This document shows, piece after piece, positions 20,901-31,376 of a stretch of DNA of 64,000 nucleotides. The DNA is from Erodium maritimum. Its lineage: Eukaryota; Streptophyta; Magnoliopsida; Geraniales; Geraniaceae. The notes below the pieces were generated by a model that made no database searches, was not told the DNA's origin, and saw only the letters and a list, made by a program, of their open reading frames with translations. The stretch covers positions 65,554,617-65,618,616 of the forward strand of contig OY997588.1 in NCBI GenBank assembly GCA_963921825.1. Reading direction: 5' to 3'. Position numbers and translations under genes: made by a program. Each line of letters begins with the position of its first letter. Position 1 is the stretch's first letter.

Positions 20901-23900
20901 TACACAATATAGTGGTGAAGCAACAACAGGAAGTTGAAATCTGAAATTATTCTTCGTCCACGTACAAACTCATTATCCGACTTGCACGTGAGGATGAGTG
21001 TTTGAGTTTAATTTATTTCCAGTTACAACTATTTCCTATTCCTAGTTTAGTTTGATCTCCTATGCCGATTCGTATTAGTATTTCTTATTTAATATAGAGT
21101 TAATCCTTATTTTAAAGGATGCTCTCATTGTATTGAAAGACAAGAATAGTAAGGACCATCAATAACAATTTAGACTTCTACAAATACAAACTACATATCC
21201 TTTGGAGCAATTGGATAACGCAAAACTGATGGGCCAGACTTAAAAACAAAAAATCACTAATGACATGAATTGTAAATATGCAGAACTTTGAATTTATTTT
21301 TATTAGTGTTAATTGCTAAAAACTACAAAAGGTTTTGTCCACTTGATAAAGATTACACTAAGTTTAAAAGTGGACAAAAACATACGATGATAAAATCGTC
21401 ATTTTGTACTTCTTTGCAATTACCAAAGATGACTACAAGTTGCAAAAAATGAATGCTTTAGGTTACATTTTTGTAATTATCCCTAATAAAAACATATAAC
21501 AAAGTTAATAAAGAGAGGTCATACCGGCTTGAAGGTTTCATGACTGCACAAGGGATTAGAGTCACTTCTGGTAACCCTTTGAGCATGCCAATATGCACCA
21601 CAGCATGCTCTATCACATCCTAAGCCTGTATTGGTGGGAGGGATTGAAAAAACTTGTAAATCCGTAACATATCACTTCATACATATCATAATGAATGAAA
21701 ACAGAAATATCAAGCTAGCTAAAGATTTCATCCACCCGACTATAATTTCACTTAAATGTTCCAAGCCGAACTGAAGTTGTAGCAGTGAGCCAGTGACTTG
21801 ACTAATTTAGTCTTGTACAAGATTTCAACTATAACATGGCAACTCGGTGAATCTTAAGTACACTATTGTCAACTTGTTGGCTACTAACAGTCAACTTACT
21901 GGTATTACATAAACGGAAAGAACTATGGGTAGATGGAGATAGAAAATAGGGATAATTGCATAAAATTACCCTGAACTTGTCTTTTTGTTGCAACTTGTAT
22001 ACAAATGACGATTTGACACTCACAATTTAGATTTAAAGTTTTAAAAATAACATGTAAAAAAATTAAATTTTCATATCCCTTAAGGATATGAAAATTTGGA
22101 ATTTTTGTTCTTTATATTTTTAAATTAAAACTTTCAAGGGTAAAATCGTCATTTTGAAACAAATTTATACAAAGTGCAACAAAATGATAAATTCAGGGTA
22201 CTTTTTGTAATTATCAAAGAAGAGGGCTACAAGTTGCAAAAAGTGAATACCTCGGAGAACTTTTTTGCAATTGCAATTATCCCTAGGAAATATTCAAAAA
22301 GGAATTCCTATCTCGGCAACCAAACTAATATACACAGAACCTACAGTGTTGAGGCACATTAATATTAGTTCTGCTAGGCATCATTCCTCTACATTCATGG
22401 CATTGTATATGGACAGTGTTCTGGTCGCAATGAAATCCACCATATTCGGTACCTGAAATAGAAAACGAATAGTTACGATAAAACAATTGAAGGGAATACA
22501 ACAGACCTGAAGGGAATTAAAGCCCCTACGAGCAATTATTTGAACCAACAAGGCAGCTAATATCAAACTATTGACAGTGGGGGTGGGGGTGGGGGTGGGG
22601 GTGGGGGGTGACATGCATAGACAACGGTACTGCTAGGGCTGGGCAAATATCCGGCTGTCACCGAAAACCGACCGTCACCGGCCGTCCCCATCACCCGAAC
22701 CGGTATCACCGGCGACGGTTACGGTTAAGAAAATACCAACCCGCTAACATTTTGGGTGGGTACGGTTTTTTATCTACCAAACAGATGAAAAACCGACCGA
22801 CCGGTTTAGGTATGTATATAAAAATGTTTATGTTTTGTTTTACTAATTGGATGGTTATAGTATTACAAGAGATTTAAATTAAATGTTGACACTAGTATTA
22901 GATTAATAGTGTAATAGAGGTAAAATGTAGGAGATCAGTTTACTTTTAGTCATAAATTTGCTTATAGACAATCATGTAGTAAGTTGGTTGTTCAAGTTAA
23001 AATAAATTAAATGTTGACGCTAGTATTAATGAATTTATTTGATTTTAAAGTTCAAAGTTTATTTGATTGTAATGAACTTGAATTTAAATCATACATTTTA
23101 ATCCTTTATTTATTATTTGTTACATGCATTTAACTTGAAGGTTTTTGTTTTTAGAGATCATTAAAGACTTTTTTAAAAATGTTTTTCTTGATGTAATAGC
23201 TTAATAGCAAATTACTAGTAATAATTGATTGTGTTTTTGTTGTAAATTGGTTTTATTGTTCTAGTTGTTTCAGAAATTGATGTTTTTTTTAATTATTTTG
23301 GGCATTAATTGAAAGCCCAAAAGAAAGACCAACGGGCCGGTTAAAAACTGTAACCGGCCGGCTCCGTGACGGTCGATTTTTAGGTTTCCCGTTGGAACCC
23401 GGTGCGGTGACAGTTATGGATTTCAAATAACCGGTCCTCCCGGTTTGGGTTACGGATAATGAAAATACTGCCGGGCCCCGGCCGATGCCTTGCAAAGACT
23501 TGGGGTGAATAATGCACGTTCTGCAAATACTTTCATTGGACTATTTTTTTGCAAATGGCATCCCCAACTATTCTCCGTCTCCAAATCCACTAACGGGGTT
23601 AACTTTTTTTGCAAAAAGTCGAAAGTAACCATGCAAAGGTGTATACATAAGGGTTCCAAATCGCAAAACATGTATACACGAGAGTTACAAATTGCAAAAC
23701 ACATATAATATAAAGTGCAAAACTGTCATTTCTATTTTTTTTAAAGTCACGTGACTGCAGATGACTAATTTCCGCTAAAGATAATGGATATGCAGACGGA
23801 AAATAGTTGAGGGATGTCATTTGCAAAATAAACGAGAGTTCATCGATCGTATTTGCAAAATGTGCATAGTTCACCAAAAAGCTTTTGCAATTATCCCTAT

Positions 23901-26900
23901 TAACTATGAGCTGTAAAATTTGAAACTTGTTCCAAAAAATAGATTTAAGGGTTGCAAAAATAAAAGATCTTCAAACATTAGAATTCAAAGACTATTAATT
24001 GTACCACATTGAGGACATATAAGCTCTGCATCCTCACTTTCTTCATCCATTGGTGAATGGGACCTCTTCTGACGAAGCCTTTTCCCAATTCCAATAACCT
24101 AACCAAAGTAAGGAGTTTGAAAACATCAACTTTGTAAGCAACACAGTAATTGTACACATATAAGAAAAGCATTCTAAACTGCCGGTTAACTCCTTCCTCT
24201 CCCAAAGTTAGCACAGCTAATGTAGGCTAACAGGGACAAAATAGTGGAATACCATATAGTGAAGAAGAATAAGTACTTTTTTGGAATAATTGCAAAAACT
24301 TTATTGTGAACTATGCGCATTTTGCAAATACTATTGGTGAACTATATTTGTTTTGCAAAAATCGTCCCCCAACTATTTTCTATCTGCAAACCCGTTACCT
24401 TGAACGGAAATTAGTCATGTGACTTCAGTTTCCCTTTACCTTATGTGTGCTTTACAATTTGTAACCATCATGAATACGTGTTTTGAAATTTGGAACCCTT
24501 GTGTATACAATTTTTGGTTGGTTACTTTCGACTTTTTGCAAAAAAAAAAAAAAAAAATCAACCCCGTTAGGGGATTTGCAGACAGAAAATAATTGGGAGA
24601 TGTTATTTGCAAAAAAAAAGTTCATCAATAGTATTTGCAAAACGAGAATAGTTCACCGCAAGTTTTTGCAATCATCCCTATTTTTTTAACGAACATGCCA
24701 GTCACACATGTTTGCAAAATTTGAGAAAATTATTTAGGAATCAGAATTAAAATTATACTAGAAGAGAAGTATTCGAAAGTAATACATTTGGAACCTGTGA
24801 TGCATCTCTTTATGTACAGGGTCCCCGATTTTAAGTAGTAGGGATGTGGTACAATGGAAATAAGGCCTTTGTCATTTAAATTGTCCATACAGTAGAGCTT
24901 AACAATATACAACTATTAACAGACATTTTCTCACCACACATGAATCAAACTATCCAGTATCCACCATACATAGTATCACAATATCACAAAACTTACTCGA
25001 CTTGACTGTATGGATGCATAGGAATCTAGATGTGCAAGCTCCTCAGCAGGACGTTTCAGTGAAGAATCAGCTTGCAATATAGCCTAGACAGGAATGAAAT
25101 GAATAATCGAATGAAAAGAAATTCATCGTATGTCATGGCAAGGCAGAGAATAAGAAACTGTGGAACTGTTATATTCAATCATATCAAGTATAGGGAAAAA
25201 AGTGTACAAATTAATTGACATGAATAAATGGGTGGATAGGAATCTAACACGAATTGCAAAAAGAATACTATTGCAATAATTCAATGTAGATATTGCTTAC
25301 CTGAAGAAAACACAAGTCGAATAAAATAGCAATAGTCATCTGAATACCGTATGTTAAACTTCATATGCAATTTATTAACAGAAATTTCAATTGCGTGCAA
25401 GTGGATCATGAAATTTCATCCCAGTTGTGAATTTTGGATGAGTTCTGTACATTTCAGTATTTCTAATGTAACACAGTATAGCAGGTAGGATTATGATTCA
25501 CATAGTAGTTTTGCAGAGGGTGTTGGCCATCCTTGTGATATAAATACCTCTTCTATATTATGCAAGAAGTGGTTTCTTCCAACAGATTGCACGACTGCTC
25601 TGCATTGAGGACAGACTATACTTGAACGTTTACTCTCTGACCTTCTCAACCATTCTGAAAAGCATCCATTGCTGGATGAAAAGATGGATGACATGATTGA
25701 ATAATGTAGGGATAATTGCAAAACTTACGGTGAACTATTCGCATTTTGCAAATACTATCGGTGAACTTTTTTTTTTTGCAAAAAACATCCCCAACTATTT
25801 TCCATCTGCAAGTACGTTATCTTTAATGGAAATTAGCATACAAGTCACATGACTTAATTGTTTTTGGAAATGACAGTTTTTCCCTTTACATTATACGTGT
25901 TTTGCAATTTGTAACCCTTATGTATACAGTTTTACATGGTTACTTTTGACTTTTTGCAAAAATAAAAAATTAATCCAGTAAGTGGATTTGCAGACGGAAA
26001 ATAGTTGGGGGATGTATTTTGCATAAAAAATAGTTCACCGATAGTATTTAGAACAATTATCCTAATAATCTATTGTAGAAAGATGAAATTTATGTTGTTG
26101 AAATAGCAAATAAGGAAAGCACTAACCAGAAGTTATGAAGGCATGGACCAACAGTAACAACATCATGCCATACATTTAAGCAAATACTGCATTTTGCATG
26201 CTCAATATCCATAGAGATCTAACAAAAACCAAACAAAGAGAAACTTAAGTCCTCCTTTCTAATGCCAGCTTGCCACAGTATATCATTAAGAAGTAACAAA
26301 AAGAGTAAATCATCCACCTTTAACTGGTTATTGTGGGGTTTGAGAGTAGGCATCAATTTGAATTTGTAGCTCAGGTACCCTACACAGATTAAGAACAAAT
26401 ACACATTGCATTGCTTAAAAAAGATCACACGTTACATCACACAGTTCTACTCGTTATATGACAAAATGTAGCATTAGCTAAAGTATAAATAAAAATAAAT
26501 GCTGACCTTCTCTATCAGGGCCTGGAATAATTTCACTTCCACAGATGATAGCCATCACATCTTCTTTGGGGAGAACAGCCTCATCAACAAGTATTGTATT
26601 GGAACTAACCAGACACAACAACAACCCATTCCAAAGATCAAACGAAAGCAAGCAAAAAGTTAAGCAATTGACATCCTAGTTGATCTATAGCTAGCACAAA
26701 ACTATGTTACATCGTTGTGTAAATTTTGTAGGATAGGAGCATCCAAAGTATCCATGCAGTTGATGATAACAAGTTATTCTTCCAGTTACAATTTAATTTA
26801 TCGGACTACATATAAAAGCTCAGGCTTCCCACATTAAGAGATCAATCTTATAGGTACGATCTGGCTTTTGCCTTTATGTGCACTTTTCTTTTTTCTCCTT

Positions 26901-27990
26901 CTGAGCAATGTGAAACTATGATATCTAACAGTTTCCCTCACTTGCAAGTTCATTATTGCTTTGCAAGACAGGCCCACCTTTTACGTGTGCAAGAATTTTA
27001 GGATTTTTAATTAGTATGGCCACTATTATTCAAACTTGTGACTCATTAGAATTAAAACCCATTATTTTTCAAATAAATGTAACATACCTTTTATTTTGTA
27101 TAGTAGCAGTGCATCGATCAGAGTTCCTTATGATTTTGCACCATTCATGCCTGTCACTGGAAGAAGATGTTATCTCCGTGCATATATTCATGTCATCAGA
27201 CCTTAGCTCAACATCCGAATATCTTGAGTCCGATGGTACTGGCATAAAGATAGAAGTCAGTTTACACTCAAAACCCTAGCCAAATACCAAACATATAAAC
27301 GGGTTTTGAAATACACCACAAAATTTTGACCATCATTTACTAAAGAAACTTGCATTGGATTCTCAGTAACTCCACATTCTTCTGTATGAAGGTAGTCAAA
27401 AGAATTGAAACTGGGGCTCATATACTACAATTCATAGCATACAATGGTAAAACATGTAGGAAGGAAATAGGCTTTCGTAAAGTAATTACCAACCACATTC
27501 CAAAACATCATAGTTTGATGATACTAACAATACATTTAAATTCTACAGTCCTACAAACTATCAAATTTCCCACTGATTGTAATGTAAACATTCTATATCA
27601 AAGAGCAATTTGATAAATATATCATATTTAGATTATAGCATGTTGACTAGATAATTTATAGCTATTTCAATTATTTGGGAATAGAACACAGTCATAAGTT
27701 ACAACACAAACATACCCTCTTGATCATAAATTAATCATGGAACAAAAAAGAATTTTTTTACCAGCAGAAACAAAAAATATATTTTATGTTGTTATTTTTG
27801 TGTGAACATATGAACTTCTTCTTCCTCTCTTGCAATTGAACCAGTATTTACGAACACAAGCATGGAAAAAAATGGAATAACTTGGTCGCAAAGAAGATTT
27901 GGGTTCAGAGTTAAGAAAATGGAATTTACCGAGCCTGGCCCAGGTGAAGCTTTCCTCTACTGCGCTTGAGCATTCTCCAATTTCCACCAT
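17974..27990 (-). CDS. CHFR-like E3 ubiquitin ligase (FHA, RING, Cys-rich, PBZ)
   Basis: Fifteen exons with GT-AG introns join into 462 codons: 27990-27930, 27238-27088, 26604-26507, 26379-26318, 26218-26127, 25671-25548, 25083-24997, 24098-24005, 22452-22345, 21625-21525, 19173-19108, 19027-18940, 18446-18386, 18258-18195, 18102-17974. The start is MVEIGECSSAVEESFTWARL. Residues about 20-110 resemble an FHA phosphopeptide-binding domain (SSSDRHEWCKI, KSSNTILVDE). A C3HC4 RING follows: C134, C137, C150, H152, C155, C158, C175, C178, all present. Further CxxC pairs lie at about 253-310. The C-terminus has C431-x5-C437-x8-H446-x5-H452, resembling the poly(ADP-ribose)-binding zinc finger of CHFR. 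This order matches CHFR, which ubiquitinates targets in a mitotic checkpoint; the role in plants is inference. Exon 11 (IGERTINRVPSG) is the weakest exon. Introns hold many MITEs. Confidence 0.9.
18566..18918. mobile_element. MULE-type MITE, family A (intron 12)
   Basis: A 353-bp element begins GGGATAATTGCAAAAA and ends TTTTGCAATTATCCC, with a perfect 9-bp target duplication taaaaggaa (18557-18565 and 18919-18927). The 9-bp duplication points to Mutator-like transposition. Confidence 0.85.
19232..21182 (+). mobile_element. TRIM-like or non-autonomous LTR retrotransposon (intron 10)
   Basis: Two 184-bp LTRs (19232-19415 and 20999-21182) flank a non-coding interior. The left LTR is followed at once by TGGTATCAAAGC (19416-19427), a tRNA-Met primer-binding site; a purine-rich tract precedes the right LTR. 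Flanks share aata (19228-19231 and 21183-21186). The interior has no gag or pol, but does contain short imperfect tandem units (TTGCTCGAAG...GTTTCGCACCGTC, about 19690-19880) and a nested hAT MITE. Confidence 0.85.
19894..20556. mobile_element. hAT-type MITE nested in the TRIM
   Basis: A 663-bp element with inverted ends (CAGTGTTCTAAAAGCC / GCGTTTTGTAGAACCTTG) is flanked by a perfect 8-bp duplication gacgtggt (19886-19893 and 20557-20564). Subterminal CCTAGGCGGGGATTAATCGG blocks recur in both orientations. The centre is very A/T-rich. No transposase is present. Confidence 0.85.
21309..21483. mobile_element. MITE remnant, family B (intron 10)
   Basis: Inverted ends like those of 21949-22283 (TTAATTGCTAAAAACTAC ... 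TTTTTGTAATTATCCC) but the target duplication is not convincing, so it is an eroded copy. Confidence 0.5.
21949..22283. mobile_element. MULE-type MITE, family B (intron 9)
   Basis: A 335-bp element begins GGGATAATTGCATAAAA and ends TTGCAATTATCCC. The flanks tagaaaata (21940-21948) and taggaaata (22284-22292) match at 8 of 9 positions. It shares only the ends with family A. Confidence 0.8.
22577..22610 (+). other. G-quadruplex-forming tract (intron 8)
   Basis: Five runs of 5-6 G separated by single T residues lie on the plus strand, which is the template strand of the CHFR-like gene, about 125-160 nt upstream of the exon 9 acceptor. The intronic RNA would be C-rich here. Confidence 0.8.
22634..23487. 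mobile_element. hAT-like non-autonomous element, truncated (intron 8)
   Basis: The left end TAGGGCTGGGCAAATATCCG is a common hAT-MITE end in plants. Both ends carry inverted CCGGT/ACCGG-rich subterminal blocks (22640-22805 and 23325-23480). The right terminus is fused to a family A MITE fragment and no target duplication is visible. Confidence 0.55.
23488..23897. mobile_element. MULE-type MITE, family A, truncated (intron 8)
   Basis: Matches 18566-18918 and ends with GCAATTATCCC, but its first bases are missing where it meets the hAT-like element. Confidence 0.7.
24283..24678. mobile_element. MULE-type MITE, family A (intron 7)
   Basis: A 396-bp copy with ends GGAATAATTGCAAAAAC and TTTGCAATCATCCC. 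Flanks tactttttt (24274-24282) and tattttttt (24679-24687) match at 8 of 9. It contains a long poly-A run near 24539-24557. Confidence 0.75.
25709..26063. mobile_element. MULE-type MITE, family A (intron 5)
   Basis: A 355-bp copy beginning GGGATAATTGCAAAAC. Flanks aataatgta (25700-25708) and aataatcta (26064-26072) match at 8 of 9. Confidence 0.8.
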
Positions 27991-28261
27991 TGTTGAGTTG
28001 AGTGATTGATGATCGGCTTCCTTCTCCGAAAGCCTTGCTCTTGGGGTTGGGTTTATGGTTCTTCTTCGACGATTCCGTTAATTACGATACCTACAGTAAT
28101 CGAAACTTTAAGCGATGATCGTATCACCAAATCTACTCTCATTGCTTTGTTATGCACTGTTTTAACCGTAGAAGCGTACTAAGGAAGAAGAAGATGATGC
28201 AGAAGATCCGACTCCAACTATCGGGCCCGTTCGGGTCAAGGGTCCGAGGGCCACCCTGATA
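27991..28261 (-). promoter_or_regulatory. 5' untranslated region and proximal promoter of the CHFR-like gene
   Basis: The stretch directly upstream of the start codon at 27990 precedes a transposon junction at 28261. It is pyrimidine-rich on the transcribed strand and has no upstream open frame of note. No clear TATA box is seen. The promoter must be short or must use transposon-derived sequence. Confidence 0.4.
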
Positions 28262-30676
28262 GGGTTCTTTACCAAAATGGCCTTATTTTTTGTAAGTGTT
28301 GTGTAGTCTTCAATTTTTATCTCTCACCAATCTAGCCACCTCTTTGATGAAAGTTTCTTATTTCCAATCTTACCCTGTTGACTATTAATATTTATTGAAA
28401 AATAAAAAGAAAATGAAAAGAAAGAGCTGGTGCAGATCAGGTCAACGCGCCATGTGCCATGTGCCATGCTCTGGTTCACTCCTTCATTTTTAATGTTATT
28501 TTCATTATTTCGCTCATATCTACTCCGTTTTAGCTCCGATTTGTTTCGTTCTTTCGCCAATAATTTTATTTTTTTACGGGCTACAAAACAAGACCAATCA
28601 TCAATATATTTTGAACACTTGAAAAATATCGATCAAGAACGAGGTTATGCACAATTATTATTAAACGCTAAAAATATAAAAACGAGACACAAACTAGGTA
28701 AAAATATAGGGGGAAATGGTCAAATTAACTACGACACAATTACGCTCATCACTTATCATCACTCACCTCCATTTTAGTCTTCCCGACAAAAAGTTCACGT
28801 CGCTAATTAATTGATGAAGCTGCAATTATAAATGGGACCAACAATCTCCACTTAAAATCACTCGGAATATCAATTTGTTGATTCGTCGAGCTATTGAATT
28901 ACTTATTTCGAACTACATTTGAACATCAATTTCGTGATTTTGTGTTCTTAAAATTATAGTTAGTTATTGTCCGTCTCCCGGATCTGGAATGAATGTTTCA
29001 GACCAACACTTAAATCTGGACATTAAGGCCCAGAATAATTATCCCAACTGTAAAATAAATCGAAGATCTATGAATATTCTGCTCGTCCTGGTATAAATTT
29101 TCCAGATTAGCAGATAAAAGACACAAGTAGAACAAAATTGTTGTTTCTCAAAAACAAGAGTAAAAGGTATTGAACATTGAAATTGACATTCATTCATATT
29201 TCAAATACAAAAAGTTTGAATTAACCAATCCTACTCAAGTTTGAATATCCTTCCAAACTTTACAAAATCAACAAAAAGTAGGAATGAAAGTTTGAATTAA
29301 CCAATCCTACTCAAGTTTGAATATCCTTCCAAGTTTGAATATCTTCCTCGTCGACATCCTCCTCGCCGACATCCTCCTCGTCGGTTGACAAAGATGAGGT
29401 CCATGAAGGTGGTGACGATGTGTTGGAGGTCCATGTAAGAGGAGGTGACGAATATGATTTTGGGTCCAATGAAGGTTCTAATGATGTGTAAGTCATATAT
29501 TTACCGATCTATGGTATCAATGTTATATAACTTATGTTTATGTTCACTTGGGTTAAACAATAGACTCAATTCTAATGTGTTTGTGGATGCTCAAAATAGA
29601 TTTGGGAAATATTTTTCCGGTCTAACAAAAAATTTATACATCTGTATAAGAATGCCCAGATCTAATTTCTTTTCCGATACATAATTTCCAGATCCATAAG
29701 CAGGACATGTAAATTTATTTCAGGTCGAGTACTAGTTGTAGATCTGGTTGGAATTTTTAGAGCAGTTTGAGGGTGTGGAAAATAATTCCCATGGCAGTAT
29801 GAAGATCAGGGAATAAACTTCTATAACGGACAAGTCCATATTCCACAATATATACAACATAAGCATATTTTGGACATTCTTACTAAAAGTTCACTTAGCT
29901 CAGTGGTAAGGGTTCATCTAATTTGGGCTTAACCTGGGTTTGAATCCCATTACATTCAAAAAATGTATATATTTTTGTTTTCAGTTCCACTGAAAACCAA
30001 CAAAATAAATATTATCGTGTATCAATATAACAACAAAATACCACATAGCCTAGTGGTAAGTAATTAAATTATTGATACTCCTGAGTTCGAATCTCACTAC
30101 ATCCAAAAAGTTTATTTCTTTTTGTCATTCAGTTTAATGAAAACCAATAAATAAATATTATTTGGTATTCACATAACAACAAATTGTATCGTACCCCAAT
30201 GGTGAGAGTCTCATCTAGTTTGGGCTACACCTTGGTTCGAATCCCATTACATTCAAAAAGTGTATATAGTTTTGTTTTCAGTTCTACTGAAATACAATTA
30301 ATAAATATTATTGGGTATTCATATAGTAACAAAATACCACATAGCTTAGTGGTAAGTAACTAGATTACTTAGCATTTGCTTGGGTTTGAATCCCAGAGGC
30401 TCAAATTTTTGTAAAATAAACAAAATTTGATCATTTGGGAGGGAAAAATAAAGCCACGTGGATAAAGAGGAATAAAGTCATGTGGATAAAGAGGAGGGAA
30501 AATAAAAAAAACAAAGCTTTGTTTTCTTAGTGTTGAAATGGTATAAGGGTAATCTTATATTATTTAGATACAAAAAGAAAATCAAAATGAAAAGAAAATA
30601 AGTTTGGTAAATTACGAGGTCTACCCTTCTAACACTTACAAAAAAAAATAAGGCTCTTTTAGTAATAATCTCACCC
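28262..30676. mobile_element. MULE-like insertion between the two divergent genes
   Basis: The ends carry inverted blocks, GGCCTTATTTTTTGTAAG at 28280-28298 and its complement near 30640-30655, and both ends begin with GGGT on the inward-reading strand. The flanks share ctgata (28256-28261 and 30677-30682), extendable to 9 bp with one mismatch, so the exact terminus is uncertain. The interior has no transposase. It contains the recurrent motif (28490-28640), a 38-bp direct repeat (29218-29257 and 29294-29331) and the tRNA-like array. Confidence 0.55.
29895..30396 (+). repeat. Tandem tRNA-like units (four, about 148-bp period)
   Basis: Four units each carry a tRNA-like A box (TTAGCTCAGTGGTAAG at 29895; variants at 30046, about 30191 and 30342) and a B box about 40 bp later (GGGTTTGAATCCC; GAGTTCGAATCTC; TGGTTCGAATCCC; GGGTTTGAATCCC). 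Each is followed by CATTACATTCAAAAA, TTTTGTTTTCAGTT and ATAAATATTAT. Aminoacyl stems and full cloverleaf folding are not evident, so these are tRNA-derived repeats rather than tRNA genes. Confidence 0.75.
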
Positions 30677-31376
30677 CTGATAATGGGATTGGCCCATGAA
30701 ACGATAGGCCCAGCCCAAACGACCACGTTGTTGCGATTGAGATTCTGAAATAGTTTACGAGAAGAGAATTGAGAGCGAGAGAGAGATCTGATAAAAGCAA
30801 AGCCCTAACGAAATTCTGAAACTGCAACACTGATAAATTGTGAAACAAGTCTTCCCATCTCTCTCTTCTTCGTGTTTCTCTGGACAAGTTTCAGAAGAGA
30901 AGCTTGAAGAACTGCAAACAAGTAGCTAACGTTTTGGCTTTTTCTCGGAGCCTGAGAAAATTGGATCTCTGACGTTTCTCGGTAATCCTATTTCTTTTTC
31001 CTTTTTCCAATCCGAATTTATCTCTCCAATCAAATCCAGAAACAAAAGATTCTTCTTATAGGTTTTGACTAAAATGTTTGAGTTTTGTGTGGTTTTCGAT
31101 GAACATAACAGTTAAGAGTTGATACACTCAGTACATATGCTCAGCGATCCAATCCAAATAGTTTGTTTGTTTGTATGTTACTTGTAATTGTAGCAATAAT
31201 CCATGCATTTCTGAATTCTTAATGTCTGATATAATCTATTAAATCCAAGCAATTGTTGAGTGAACGCTTTTCATTTGTATATTGTTGATGCAATTGAAAC
31301 AGGCTCTCTCTGAGCTCAATTGCTAATAGTCAGGTTTAAATTGAGAACTCTAAGTTGGTGCAGGGTTGGGGGTGCA
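30677..31376 (+). promoter_or_regulatory. PDR2: Promoter and 5' untranslated region of the P5A ATPase gene
   Basis: TTGGCCCATG and AGGCCCAGCCC (about 30690-30718) are site II-type TGGGCC/TGGGCT elements, common in plant housekeeping promoters. A purine-rich GAGAGCGAGAGAGAGA block (about 30770-30786) and AAAGCCCTAACG (about 30799-30810) follow near the likely transcription start. A leader intron probably runs from 30982 (GTAATCC) to 31302 (GAAACAG), placing a first non-coding exon upstream. The coding ATG is at 31377. Confidence 0.6.

Noticed and set aside
29895..30396. Four functional tRNA genes
   Set aside because: A and B boxes are present but acceptor and anticodon stems do not pair and T-run terminators are not placed correctly; they are repeats derived from tRNA-like sequence.
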